Positions 8,786-17,964 of a stretch of DNA of 64,000 nt are shown in pieces. Below the pieces are notes generated by a model. It ran no database searches. It had not been told where the DNA came from and worked only from the letters and a program-made list of their open reading frames with translations. How positions within the stretch are numbered: position 1 is the stretch's first letter; each line of letters opens with the position of its first letter. The position numbers and the translations under genes were made by a program. The stretch is taken from positions 744,001 through 808,000 of the forward strand of contig CAWAJT010000008.1 in the NCBI GenBank assembly GCA_963782415.1, given 5' to 3'. The DNA is from Bog-473 sp963782415 (GTDB lineage Bacteria > Actinomycetota > Acidimicrobiia > Acidimicrobiales > RAAP-2).

Positions 8786-11274
8786 CTGTCGTCGTCGATG
8801 TCGTGCCGGGCGCTGCCGCGCTGCCACGTGCCTACGAGAACCCGGCGCGACAGGTCCCCGTAGAGGGACTCGGTACGGGCGGACGGGGAGCATCCCGGGT
8901 CGAGGGCGTCGACCCGGCGCTGGCATTCGCGCCATTCGGCGCGGAGGCGGTCAGCGTCGCCCTCGGCCGCGGCCACCTCCATGGCGGCGCGGGAGAGCGC
9001 TTCGCTGTAGGGCTCGACCAGGCGCGCTTGTTCCAATCCCCACCGAGCAAGGTCGTGGTGGCCGCTGTCTGAGGCCAGCGATGCCATGGCGCAGGCGGCG
9101 TTGACCAGGACCGCCGCGATGCGGCCGCCGTGACCCTCTCCTTCCCACCACGAATAGCCGGAGAGTGCGTTGGCCAGCGGCTCGCCCTCCACCAACGAGA
9201 GGGCGGCGCGATAGCACGCGATCACCGCAGCGGGGTCGGATTGCCGCTGTGCTTCACGGGCCAAGGCAATGGCGCGCTGGACGTCGGTGGTCACGTTGGG
9301 CGAAATCTGATAGTGACCGTGACGGGTTCCCGCAGGAAGGAGCGGATCACCGTTCTCATCGACCCCCATGGCACGTCGAGCGGCATAAGCCGTGTTGAAC
9401 AGCGTCTTGGACGCGGCATCGGCATCGGAAGAGCCCAGGACGCGCGTGCGCAGGCGGTCGCTGGTGATGGCGTCGGGCTGATGCAGCGCGAGGTAGGCAA
9501 CGAGCTCGACGGCCCGCCGCGCCCGGTTGGGTGGAAGTTCGTCCTGCAAGCCGTCCAGTCGGGGCGTCATCGTCAGCAGTCGAACATCGACCGTGCCGGG
9601 GGCCAGGGCGGCGAGTCCTCCCACTGGTCCCGATGCGACGTCAAAGGGTGGGAACTCGGGCGCGGCGTCAATTGCGTCAGCGACCGGGGCCACCAGCTCG
9701 TCGATGTGCGCGGCCGTCTCCTTGGACTGGAGGTGCGGTCGCACCACCTCGCCGATCGGATGGAGCGTGGCGGCATGGCGATCCACCAATACCGTCAGGT
9801 CTGTCGCCGACACCGGTTCAGTGGTGATCACCGCACAGCGGGCCGCGACGCGCGGAGCGAGCGCAGCCGGGTCACCGCAAAAGACGATGTGTCGCGCGAC
9901 GAGCGGGTCGGCCGCCATCTCGGCGACGAGTCTCGCATCGTGGGGATCCTCCGTGACCACCAGCGTCTCGGACCAGGCCCACGCGGCGACGGCCGACCGG
10001 GCCGAGCGCCAGAGAGCGGGCGCCGACTCCCCGAAGAAGGGGAGAATGCCGCCCGGCCCGAGTGGGATCAGCCAGGTTCCCTCGGCGTTGTCTCCGACGG
10101 GAACCACCACGGGCAGGTGGGGGAAGGTCGGAATCACACCGTCGAGCGCGTCATGGCTCACGTGCCACGCGGTGCCGCCCTTGTGGCGGACGAAGGGGTG
10201 GGGGGGCTCGTCGGACGGGGCGTCGGCCAAGCAGAACGTCACGCCGGCGTCAGAGACACAGATCGCACGAACGGGGGACGTGCACGGCCGACCTTCGAGC
10301 GTCGCGGCCAGCAGGCAGTTGGCCGCCTCGAAGGACTGGAGCGCCGGAACCCCGGTGAAACGGTAGAGGAGTGTCGCGGCATCCTGCGCGCCCTCCGAGA
10401 GCACCGGCTGATCGAACTGTTCTCCGGTGAAGCGCGTCCCGCGACGGCGCCGCTGTGCGGCCCTGCGGGCGAGTGCGGCGCACGCCAGTGATCCGAGGCC
10501 CAGTGCGATCAGTTCCGGAAGGTGGCCTGACGCTGGGCGGGGCGACGCGTTCGCAAGGCCGTCGGCGTGCCCGCCACGCTCGGCCTGGCGGGGCGCCTGA
10601 CCGGGAAGCTGTAGATGCCAACCCGTCCGGATCCGATCGGGATCAACGAACCACGCGCCGCCGCCGACGTCGCGACCCAGGTTGAGTGCCGCAATCGCCG
10701 GCCAGTCGGCCCCGTCCGCCAGGTGCTGGTCAGCGATGCCCCACAGCGTGTCGCCGGGTTTGACCTCGTATGTCGCGGCAGACGCTCTTCGAGGCACGGT
10801 GCCAGCGGCGCCGCCGCGGCGGTGGGGTAGTGCCACCGGCGCCGCTGTCGCGGCCGCCATCACCGACGGAGCCCCCCGGCCCGCCGGTGTGCTGGCTCCG
10901 GCGTTGACCGACAGAGTGAGCGGCGTACCGACACTCGTCACCGCGAGCACCCCAAAGGCGATGCGCGCCGCCACGCGATCGACGACCGACGATCCTCGAC
11001 GGTCCCCGACCTCGCCGTCGCGCACGTGGGCGAGCACAGCGCGGATCAGCTGTGCGCAACAGGCCGCCCAGGCGACCCAGGCGGCCAGCACGAGGAGACA
11101 CAGCGCGTCGCGTGCGAAGGGGTGCCAGGCATGACCGAGTCCACCGGCCATGGGATCTCCCACGGTCACGATGAGCACGATCGGCACGGCCGTGAAGGCC
11201 AAGAGGGCGGCCATCACGGCTCCGACGACGTCGAGAACGCGTTGGAGCCCCCCGGGACCGGGTTCGCTAGCCAC
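8755..11274 (-). CDS. Membrane protein with LysM domain and SARP-like/BTAD C-terminus
   Basis: An 839-residue protein joining wall binding to a transcription-activator-type domain. Three hydrophobic segments (about 12-39, 55-80, 100-125) lead to a LysM domain (YEVKPGDTLWGIADQHL to HLQLP, about 168-228). A fourth segment follows (about 255-272), then a long cytoplasmic part ending in a winged-helix-like region and a BTAD TPR-type region (about 600-825; LGSSDADAASKTLFNTAYAARR, then ALSLVEGEPL). With the N-terminus inside, four spans put LysM outside and BTAD inside. The GTG at 11274 overlaps the upstream gene by 8 bp. The architecture occurs in other actinobacteria; its function is not established. 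A role in sensing wall state is inference. Confidence 0.78.
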   Translation of the reverse strand: MASEPGPGGLQRVLDVVGAVMAALLAFTAVPIVLIVTVGDPMAGGLGHAWHPFARDALCLLVLAAWVAWAACCAQLIRAVLAHVRDGEVGDRRGSSVVDRVAARIAFGVLAVTSVGTPLTLSVNAGASTPAGRGAPSVMAAATAAPVALPHRRGGAAGTVPRRASAATYEVKPGDTLWGIADQHLADGADWPAIAALNLGRDVGGGAWFVDPDRIRTGWHLQLPGQAPRQAERGGHADGLANASPRPASGHLPELIALGLGSLACAALARRAAQRRRRGTRFTGEQFDQPVLSEGAQDAATLLYRFTGVPALQSFEAANCLLAATLEGRPCTSPVRAICVSDAGVTFCLADAPSDEPPHPFVRHKGGTAWHVSHDALDGVIPTFPHLPVVVPVGDNAEGTWLIPLGPGGILPFFGESAPALWRSARSAVAAWAWSETLVVTEDPHDARLVAEMAADPLVARHIVFCGDPAALAPRVAARCAVITTEPVSATDLTVLVDRHAATLHPIGEVVRPHLQSKETAAHIDELVAPVADAIDAAPEFPPFDVASGPVGGLAALAPGTVDVRLLTMTPRLDGLQDELPPNRARRAVELVAYLALHQPDAITSDRLRTRVLGSSDADAASKTLFNTAYAARRAMGVDENGDPLLPAGTRHGHYQISPNVTTDVQRAIALAREAQRQSDPAAVIACYRAALSLVEGEPLANALSGYSWWEGEGHGGRIAAVLVNAACAMASLASDSGHHDLARWGLEQARLVEPYSEALSRAAMEVAAAEGDADRLRAEWRECQRRVDALDPGCSPSARTESLYGDLSRRVLVGTWQRGSARHDIDDDSYDEVPLSSS

Positions 11275-12007
11275 CGGTCGGGCTGATGGCGATCGTGTAC
11301 GTCAACGCCGTCGATTCGGTCGCGGGCTCGCTGACGGTGGCCACACAGCTTCCACTGGCGTCGGGGATCGACGTTGCCATGGCCGACGTTCCCCCGGCGC
11401 TCTGGTCGCCGTTCGGGCAGTGGACGTCCAGCGTGAGATAGGTGTCGCCCGACCACACGACCGAGACCTGCATGGCGCCTGTACCCGTGAACCCGTACCG
11501 GCCCGATGTCTGGACCGGGGGATTGAGAATGCCCTGCGTCTGGGTGCGGCCGGCGGGCAGGGCGGGTTGGCCCGCCGTCGTGGTCGTCGTCGGTAGCGTC
11601 GTCGTTGTCGCGACGGGACTGGCGGCCGGTGGTGTGCCGGGTGTCTCGGGCGAGCGGGCCGTCACCAGTGACGACGCGACCTGTCCCGATCCGGACGCTG
11701 CTGCCGAGGTCGTCGTGGTGGGCGCCACGATCGTGGTGGTCGTCGGCACGGACGACGATCCGCCATGGTCACCGGTGACAGAGCGCGGCAAGGGTCGGTC
11801 AGGCACCCGTGTGGCTGCCTGTGTCGCCTGGCCGTGCTTGGGCGGTGCCGGGGTGCCCCCCGCGGTTGCAACCAGCAATGCGATGAGACCCAGCGACACG
11901 GCGAGGATCACCCACCAATTCGGACGCCCGCACGCCAGGCGCGCTCGCACACCATCGCCACCGCCCATCCCGCCGCCAAGCACATGGACACGATACGCAC
12001 GCGTCAC
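11267..12007 (-). CDS. Single-pass membrane/secreted protein with Thr-rich linker
   Basis: Unrecognised protein of up to 246 residues. One membrane segment (WWVILAVSLGLIALLVATAG, about 31-50) is followed by a low-complexity Thr/Pro/Ala linker with runs such as PTTTTIVAPTTTT. A compact C-terminal domain of about 85 residues has two Cys (DVHCPNG, GSCVATV) and a strand-rich pattern, suggesting an extracytoplasmic disulfide-stabilised beta domain on a stalk. The start may be nearer the membrane segment. It is the middle gene of a three-gene operon: 18 bp after the sigma-like gene, 8-bp overlap with the LysM-BTAD gene. Confidence 0.65.
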   Translation of the reverse strand: MTRAYRVHVLGGGMGGGDGVRARLACGRPNWWVILAVSLGLIALLVATAGGTPAPPKHGQATQAATRVPDRPLPRSVTGDHGGSSSVPTTTTIVAPTTTTSAAASGSGQVASSLVTARSPETPGTPPAASPVATTTTLPTTTTTAGQPALPAGRTQTQGILNPPVQTSGRYGFTGTGAMQVSVVWSGDTYLTLDVHCPNGDQSAGGTSAMATSIPDASGSCVATVSEPATESTALTYTIAISPTGG

Positions 12008-12025
12008 GCGATGCGCATTCGGGCG

Positions 12026-12811
12026 TCAGGCGCACAGGCGGCGGTGACCGCGGTCGCGTCGGGCATAGAGGGCGCGGCGATTGCGCCCGGTCAGTGCGGA
12101 CAGCTCGGCTATCGAGTAGCCCAGGACGTGGTGGGCGTAGAGCACCTGGACATCGTCGTGCCGCATGCCCTCCTCGTGCAGATCGATCAGCAGGCGGGTG
12201 AGCTCCTCAAGCTCTGTCTCAGGACGGGTCAGACGCGCATTCGCTTCGACCAGGTCTGGTCCGAAGGCGACGCACCGCTCGCTCAGCTCCTTCGACCGGA
12301 ACAGTTGGCGTCGGAGACGGCAACGGACGGCGGACAGGAGATCGAGGACAGCGTAGGGCCGGTCCTGGCCCGACCACTCCTCAATGACGAGCCACGTGGT
12401 CGAGAGCAGCTCGCCGAAGAACTCCTCCCCGTCCAGCCATTCCCCACCCCTCCCCCAGCGAAGCTTCCCGGCAACCGAGACCAGACCCGGGACGAGGGCC
12501 TGGACCAGCATCCGGCAGAGAAAAGGGTCCGCACCCGCCTCGCGCAGAAGGACCCTGATCAGGCGAGCCGCCTCCTCGCGCTGGACGCGGCCCGACGCGT
12601 GTCGCATGTGCTCGACGAGGTCGAACGGAGTGGGGCAGGGGGGAGAGCCAGAACCCTCAGCCGGTCCGAGAACGAGGAGCGAGAGGCCCGGATCGCGGCG
12701 GGCGAGGTCGCGAAGCGACCGCCTGGCGGTGGGTGAACGACCGATCGACCGCCATTCGGCGGCCATGTGGTCGATGAGGGCGACGTGCGGTTTGGAGGTT
12801 CGTACGGGCAT
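12026..12811 (-). CDS. Sigma-70-region-4-like HTH protein, first gene of the LysM-BTAD operon
   Basis: A 261-residue protein from ATG 12811 (the frame is open upstream to 12892, and no strong ribosome site decides the start). The N-terminal two thirds is helical without clear similarity. The C-terminus (VQVLYAHHVLGYSIAELSAL, then TGRNRRALYARRDRGHRRL) reads as a sigma-factor region 4-type helix-turn-helix. A classic region 2 is not evident, so it may be a DNA-binding regulator derived from a sigma factor and not a full sigma. It is followed closely by the Thr-rich and LysM-BTAD genes and is divergent from a small hypothetical gene 110 bp away. Confidence 0.55.
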   Translation of the reverse strand: MPVRTSKPHVALIDHMAAEWRSIGRSPTARRSLRDLARRDPGLSLLVLGPAEGSGSPPCPTPFDLVEHMRHASGRVQREEAARLIRVLLREAGADPFLCRMLVQALVPGLVSVAGKLRWGRGGEWLDGEEFFGELLSTTWLVIEEWSGQDRPYAVLDLLSAVRCRLRRQLFRSKELSERCVAFGPDLVEANARLTRPETELEELTRLLIDLHEEGMRHDDVQVLYAHHVLGYSIAELSALTGRNRRALYARRDRGHRRLCA

Positions 12812-12921
12812 GGCGGGGCAGCATCGTCGCGATGCCTCCCCCGATCCCTCCCACCGCTGCGCCGAGGGCCAGAAATTCCAGACAAGCTGCAATGGTCCAG
12901 GTCGGCGATAGTGTGCCGCCG

Positions 12922-13314
12922 ATGGACATCGACGAGTTCTACGAAGCCGACCCCCGCCGCCGTGCCTCCGCCGAGCTCGAGCTGGGATCGGAATGGCGGG
13001 GCAAGGACGGGGTGCTGCACGAGCTGAACTTCGTGGAGGACACCGGCGAGCTCTATGTGCTGCGCGAGCCGGCTCCGCACGTGCGGGAGGATCCCTTCGG
13101 CGGCATCCACGTGTCGGATCCGGAAGGGTACGAGAACAAGATCACCGTCCACGTCATCGCGAAGATCAGCTCCGTCGACGAGTTGCACACGATCCTCGAC
13201 GGATGGCCCGAGGCCATGCGAGAGGAGGGCGACCTGGGCACGCACTGGCTCGGCCAGCGCCTGGTGGCGGCCGGTGTCGCAGTGGGTGCCAGCGGCGACC
13301 CCATTTCCGACTAG
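12922..13314 (+). CDS. Small acidic hypothetical protein
   Basis: A 130-residue cytoplasmic protein from the ATG at 12922 (MDIDEFYEADPRRR). It is acidic, with no signal or membrane segment. The pattern (ELGSEWRGKDGVLHELNFVE, then ELYVLREP, then a helical end) resembles conserved actinobacterial proteins of unknown function. It lies divergent from the sigma-like gene and convergent with the phosphotransferase gene, 11 bp away. No function can be assigned. Confidence 0.65.
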   Translation: MDIDEFYEADPRRRASAELELGSEWRGKDGVLHELNFVEDTGELYVLREPAPHVREDPFGGIHVSDPEGYENKITVHVIAKISSVDELHTILDGWPEAMREEGDLGTHWLGQRLVAAGVAVGASGDPISD

Positions 13315-13325
13315 CTGTTCTGCAA

Positions 13326-14405
13326 CTAGGCGGCGGGCGCCGGCGGTTCCAGGTCGAGCATCTTGGCCAGGAGCTGCGTGGCGATGTTGTCGGTCGCCAT
13401 GGAGTCATCCATCAGGTTGTTGCCGAACACCAGCTTGGAAAGCCGGTACATCACCACGGCGAACCGGAAGCCCGAGAAGATCTCGTAGTAGAAGATGTCA
13501 CGCATCGGTCGACCCATGAGCTCCGAGTAGCGCTCGATCGTGTCCTCGTGTGAGCCGAATCCGGCCGGCCGCGGGACGCCGAGGCCCTCGGAGAACTGAA
13601 GGTCGAAGTAGAGCCACCAGCCCAGGTCGAGCTCGGGCTGGGCCAGCGAGGCCATCTCCCAGTCGACGACGGCGGCGGCGCTGAAATCGTCCCAAATGAT
13701 GTTGCCGATGCGGCTGTCGCCCCAGCTGATGACGACGTCCCCGTTCTCTGGGGGTCGGTGGTCGACGAGCCACTGCCAGGTCGACTCAATGACGGGGACC
13801 TTTTCGCCCTGGGTGGCCCAGTCGAGAAAGTCCCGGTAGTACGACAGCTGTTGCTCGAGCCCCGGACGACCCCGGTCGGCCATGCTCAACCATTCGAGCC
13901 CCGTGGCGCGCCAGTCGGTGTGGTGCACGGCAGCCAACGCGTCAATGCCGCTCCACCACATCCGCTCCTGCTGCTCGGGTGTGGCCTCAATAACCCAACC
14001 CTCCATCGTGTACGGGATGTTGTCCGACGGCACCAGTCCATCGACATGGTCCATGGAGAAGAAGGGCACGCCGAAGTACTGGGGGTCTTCCTCGTACCAC
14101 CCCAGATGGGGGAGGGGGACGGCTGAGCCTCCGTCAGCGAGCGCGCGCATGGCGCGGTACTGCGTGGAGAACTCGGCGTCCAAGAAGAGGAGGTGCTTGG
14201 TTGGTGCCACCCTGACCACCAGGCGCCGTTCACCGACGCGTTCTGACCGGGTGCGGCACAGGATCGTCTCATTGGAGAATCCATTGGACCCGGGGGCCTG
14301 GACGTCGAAGACCTCCGGGCCTGATCCATCGGGTGACTTGGTCGCCAGCCATCGGGTCAGGATGGCGGCCACCTCCTCGGGGTCGCGCTGGCTGATGTCG
14401 GGCAC
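13326..14405 (-). CDS. Aminoglycoside-phosphotransferase-fold kinase
   Basis: Protein-kinase-like small-molecule phosphotransferase (APH/choline kinase fold), 359 residues from GTG 14405. The catalytic loop is VVISWGDSRIGNIIWDD, with the usual His of the HGD motif replaced as in the fatty-acid-metabolism-associated subfamily. The metal-binding segment is AAVVDWEMASLAQPELDLGWWL. The N-terminal lobe has FSNETILCRT and RLVVRVAP. The substrate is unknown; these genes often sit near acyl-CoA and aldehyde metabolism, and an aldehyde dehydrogenase gene lies 0.5 kb away on the other strand. Resistance to aminoglycosides is not implied. Confidence 0.8.
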   Translation of the reverse strand: MPDISQRDPEEVAAILTRWLATKSPDGSGPEVFDVQAPGSNGFSNETILCRTRSERVGERRLVVRVAPTKHLLFLDAEFSTQYRAMRALADGGSAVPLPHLGWYEEDPQYFGVPFFSMDHVDGLVPSDNIPYTMEGWVIEATPEQQERMWWSGIDALAAVHHTDWRATGLEWLSMADRGRPGLEQQLSYYRDFLDWATQGEKVPVIESTWQWLVDHRPPENGDVVISWGDSRIGNIIWDDFSAAAVVDWEMASLAQPELDLGWWLYFDLQFSEGLGVPRPAGFGSHEDTIERYSELMGRPMRDIFYYEIFSGFRFAVVMYRLSKLVFGNNLMDDSMATDNIATQLLAKMLDLEPPAPAA

Positions 14406-14481
14406 GGAGCGGCACTCTACCGACGACGCGGGCCGTCCGTGGGAGGTGCGCGCTGACGCCGGAAGGGTAGCGTCATCTGTC

Positions 14482-14799
14482 GTGCTGATCGTGATCGACC
14501 TGTCCACCTCGACGGTCCTGTTGCGCGAGCCCGAACAGTTCACTCGCTTCTCCGTGCTCCTGGAGGGAGAAGGGGACCTCGCCCAGGTCGTGCGCCGCGC
14601 CGGCCTGGGACGGCTCTCGGCCGACGGCGCGCACGTCGTGGTGGATCGGCTGGCCCTGCGGGCGCTTGCGGGGGCTGCCGCTGACGGAGACTGGGACGAG
14701 GGTTTCGCCGGCATGTGCGCGTACGCCGCCGGAAAGGGCTGGGTGGAGCCCGATGGCGGCGTCCTGGCCCATATCGAGCCACGCGACGAGGCAGGCTGA
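14482..14799 (+). CDS. Small hypothetical protein
   Basis: A possible gene of 105 codons from GTG 14482 (GTG 14491 is an alternative). The predicted protein is slightly acidic with a plausible soluble composition: VIDLSTSTVLLREP at the start, GLGRLSADGAHVVVDRLALR in the middle, CAYAAGKGWVEPDGGVLAHIE at the end. It fills the space between the phosphotransferase start and the aldehyde dehydrogenase and has the codon pattern of a real gene in this GC-rich DNA. No recognised family. Confidence 0.5.
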   Translation: MLIVIDLSTSTVLLREPEQFTRFSVLLEGEGDLAQVVRRAGLGRLSADGAHVVVDRLALRALAGAAADGDWDEGFAGMCAYAAGKGWVEPDGGVLAHIEPRDEAG

Positions 14800-14946
14800 G
14801 CCAGGTCGGCGTTGGAGGAGGGGTGGGGTCGAGCGATCGGGCCCGGTGAGACTGTCCCCGGCCTCCAGGGCGCCGCTACCCTGTTGTCACCAGCCGGTAC
14901 GTCCGGCATCGGGGGCGCCGGCCCCCTGAGATCCTGGGAGGGACGC

Positions 14947-16419
14947 ATGGCGATTCGTGACTACGACCGCTTGTTCATCGGCGGCGACTGGGTGGCTCCA
15001 GAGGGGACCGAGACCATCTCGGTGATCTCACCGTCGACCGAGGAGGTCATCGCCCGCGTTCCCGACGGGACCGAGGGCGACATCGACAAAGCGGTGGCGG
15101 CAGCGCGGACCGCGTTCGATCGAGGGCCCTGGCCACGCATGACGCCGGCCGAGCGTGCCGCCATCGTGGCGGCCGTCGGCACACAGATCATGGCCGAAAT
15201 GGGCGACCTGGCCGAGATCATCACGCAGGAGATGGGCTCGCCGATCACGTTCGCCGGGATGGGTCAGGTGATGGCGCCCGCCATGATCTTCAACTACTAC
15301 GCCGAGCTGGCACAGACCTTTGCCTTCGACGAAGTGCGCACCGGCATGCTCAACCCACAGGTGCTCGTGACCAAGGAGCCCGTCGGCGTCGTGGGAGCGA
15401 TCGCCCCGTGGAACGTGCCGCTCTTCATCGCCGCCGCCAAGCTGGCGCCGTCACTCGTGGCGGGGTGCACCGTCGTGTACAAGCCCGCTCCCGAGACGCC
15501 CTTCGATGCGTTCCGGCTGGCGGAGATCTTCGCCGACGCCGGCTTGCCCAAGGGCGTCCTCTCCGTTGTACCGGCCGGCCGCGAAGTCAGCGAGCACCTG
15601 GTCACGCACCCCGGCGTGGACAAGATCTCCTTCACGGGCTCTGGAGTCGGGGGCAAGCGCATCGGCGGGCTCTGCGGCGAGCGCCTGAAGCGCTGCACCC
15701 TCGAGCTCGGTGGCAAGTCCGCCGCCATCATCCTCGACGACGCCGACCTGGCCGCGACCATCCCGACACTCCTGCCCAACGCCATCATGAACAACGGCCA
15801 GGCCTGCATCGCGCAGACCCGCATCCTGGCGCCGCGGTCGCGCTACGCCGAGGTCGTCGACGCCGTCGTGTCCGGCGTGGCCGCCATGCACGTGGGCGAC
15901 CCAATGGACCCGGCCACCGAGGTCGGCCCCGTGGTGGCCGAGCGGCAGCGGAGCCGGATCGAGGGGTATCTCGACAGCGGTCGCGAAGAAGGTGCCACGG
16001 TCGCGCTCGGTGGTGGCCGCCCTTCAGGGTCCGACTTCGCCAAGGGCTGGTACGTCGAGCCCACGGTGTTCTCCGACGTGGACAACAAAATGAAGATCGC
16101 CCAGGAGGAGATCTTCGGACCGGTCCTCGTCGTCATCCCCTATGACGGCGACGACAACGCGGTCGAGATCGCCAATGACTCCAACTACGGGCTGTGCGGT
16201 TCGGTCTGGACGGGTGACAACGACCGCGGTCTCGGCGTGGCGCGCCAGGTCCGCACAGGGACGTACATGCTGAACGCCCCTGTGCCGATCGATTTTTCGA
16301 CGCCTTTCGGCGGCTACAAGGAGTCCGGTGTCGGACGCGAGTTCGGTCCCGAGGGTCTCGAGGGCTTTCTCGAAATGAAGTCGATCGCCCTCCCGGCCGG
16401 CTACACGCCGGGGTCATAG
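14947..16419 (+). CDS. NAD(P)-dependent aldehyde dehydrogenase
   Basis: Oxidises an aldehyde to the acid. 490 residues, normal for the family. ATG 14947 follows GGGAGGG. Motifs: APWNVPLF near 153, catalytic Glu254 in LELGGKSA, nucleophile Cys287 in NNGQACIAQTR, and EEIFGPVLVVIPYDGD with PFGGYKESGVGREFG at the end. All catalytic residues are present. It stands upstream of an MFS transporter gene on the same strand (45 bp gap), and the two may be cotranscribed. The aldehyde substrate cannot be told. Confidence 0.93.
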   Translation: MAIRDYDRLFIGGDWVAPEGTETISVISPSTEEVIARVPDGTEGDIDKAVAAARTAFDRGPWPRMTPAERAAIVAAVGTQIMAEMGDLAEIITQEMGSPITFAGMGQVMAPAMIFNYYAELAQTFAFDEVRTGMLNPQVLVTKEPVGVVGAIAPWNVPLFIAAAKLAPSLVAGCTVVYKPAPETPFDAFRLAEIFADAGLPKGVLSVVPAGREVSEHLVTHPGVDKISFTGSGVGGKRIGGLCGERLKRCTLELGGKSAAIILDDADLAATIPTLLPNAIMNNGQACIAQTRILAPRSRYAEVVDAVVSGVAAMHVGDPMDPATEVGPVVAERQRSRIEGYLDSGREEGATVALGGGRPSGSDFAKGWYVEPTVFSDVDNKMKIAQEEIFGPVLVVIPYDGDDNAVEIANDSNYGLCGSVWTGDNDRGLGVARQVRTGTYMLNAPVPIDFSTPFGGYKESGVGREFGPEGLEGFLEMKSIALPAGYTPGS

Positions 16420-16464
16420 GCCGGGAGGGGCAGACTCCAGCGAACGACAGGCGGCGGGCCGGTC

Positions 16465-17964
16465 GTGAGCACCGCACACGCTCCGCAGACGCCGTCGGGC
16501 GACCGGGGCCGGACCGGGTCCCGGTCGAGCACGGCGCAGCGCGTCGTCATCAGCAATTGGCCCATGTGGGTCGTGGGGCTCACCCTGTTCGTCGACGGGA
16601 TGGACCAGTACATCGTCCGGGGGAGCAGCGACCAGATCAAGGATGCCTTCGGCGTCGGCGACACTGCCATCGGGCTGCTCTTCTCGGCCTTCATCCTCGT
16701 CAACGGCATCATCACGATGCCGGCCGGGTATCTCGCCGACCGGTGGAACCGCACCCGGGCCATGGCGGCGACGATCGTGCTGTGGTCTGTGATCAGCGCG
16801 CTGGGCGGCCTGGTGCCGACCGCGGCTTTTGGGCTGCTGGTGGTGATCCGTGCCTCTTTGGGGTTCGGGCAGGCGGTGACCGACCCCTCGGGGAGCAGCG
16901 TCATCGCCGACTACTACGGGACCGAACGCCGCGGCAAGGCGTTCTCCATTCAGCAGTGCCTGAGCTACGTCGGCCTGGGCATGGGTCTGGCCATCGGCGG
17001 CGTCATCGGCCCGTTGTTCGATGGCCAGGGATGGCGCGTCGCGTTCTTCGTCTCGCTCTTCCCCGGACTCCTCGTCGCCTACTTCTGCTGGCGTCTGCCC
17101 GAGCCCAGTCGCGGTACGGCCGACAGGGCGCATGTGACGAAGATCGACGGGATGGAGCTGGCCGAAGATGACGGCCCGCCACTCTTCCCGCATGGCTTCG
17201 GTCGGTTCGTCGCCGACATGGCCGACGGGCTGCGCCAAGATGTCGGGACAATTCTGCGCATCCCGACGATGCGCTACGCGCTGGTGGGGGTCTCGACCGT
17301 CGGGTTCGTCGTCACGGCGGTGGCGACCTGGATGCCGAACTTCTACCAGAACCAGTTGCATCTCACCCAGCAAGCGTCGAACGGCACGTTCGGCGCGCTG
17401 GCCATCCTCGGTGGCATTCCTGGAACGTTGATCGGCGGGCGGATCGCCGACACATGGGTCAACCGATTGCTCGGCGCACGGGTCGTGATCCCTGCGGTCT
17501 GCATCGTCATCAGTGCCGCGCTGTTCATGGTGTCCTTCATACCGATGATGTTCGCACTGGTCTTCGTGGTGCAACTGGCCGGATTCCTGGCCGCCACCGC
17601 CTGTGTCCCGGCGTTGCGCGCCGGGCTCTCCGATGCCGCCCCCGCCCACCTGCGCGGCGCCGGGTTCGGTGCGTTCAACCTGGCATCGGTCGTGTTCGGC
17701 TCCGCTGCAGCGCCGCTCGTCACCTCCGCCATCGCCGCCCAGTTCGGCGGGAACTACCGCACGGCGTTCCTCATCATTCTGCCCATCGCCTTCCTCGGGG
17801 CCGCCTGTTTGCTGTTGGCGCGCACGCACATTGAGCAGGACGCGGCCAAGGTGTTCGAGGCCGTCGTGCAAGCCATGGCCGCCCACCAGGCCGAGGATCA
17901 GGAGTGGTCAGCGACCGGTCACGGAGACGGGGTGCCCTCCGGTGGCGAGGTCGGCGACACATAA
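16465..17964 (+). CDS. MFS transporter, Spinster-like
   Basis: Major facilitator superfamily permease of 499 residues with 12 predicted membrane helices. A hydrophilic N-terminus precedes helix 1 (MWVVGLTLFVDGMDQYIV). The family's loop 2-3 signature is GYLADRWNRTRAM, and helix 4 and the following loop carry GFGQAVTDPSGSSVIADYY as in Spns-type lipid/organic-anion transporters. GTG 16465 is used. The gene ends 46 bp inside the convergent CHAP gene. Substrate unknown; the preceding aldehyde dehydrogenase suggests a catabolic context. Confidence 0.85.
   Translation: MSTAHAPQTPSGDRGRTGSRSSTAQRVVISNWPMWVVGLTLFVDGMDQYIVRGSSDQIKDAFGVGDTAIGLLFSAFILVNGIITMPAGYLADRWNRTRAMAATIVLWSVISALGGLVPTAAFGLLVVIRASLGFGQAVTDPSGSSVIADYYGTERRGKAFSIQQCLSYVGLGMGLAIGGVIGPLFDGQGWRVAFFVSLFPGLLVAYFCWRLPEPSRGTADRAHVTKIDGMELAEDDGPPLFPHGFGRFVADMADGLRQDVGTILRIPTMRYALVGVSTVGFVVTAVATWMPNFYQNQLHLTQQASNGTFGALAILGGIPGTLIGGRIADTWVNRLLGARVVIPAVCIVISAALFMVSFIPMMFALVFVVQLAGFLAATACVPALRAGLSDAAPAHLRGAGFGAFNLASVVFGSAAAPLVTSAIAAQFGGNYRTAFLIILPIAFLGAACLLLARTHIEQDAAKVFEAVVQAMAAHQAEDQEWSATGHGDGVPSGGEVGDT

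Noticed and set aside
9130..10491. A 453-codon frame on the plus strand
   Set aside because: Antisense to the LysM-BTAD gene, which has clear domains; the translation has no recognisable pattern.
13326..14405. Antibiotic (aminoglycoside) resistance gene
   Set aside because: The APH fold is present, but the catalytic-loop variant is that of broad actinobacterial small-molecule kinases, so a resistance role is not supported.
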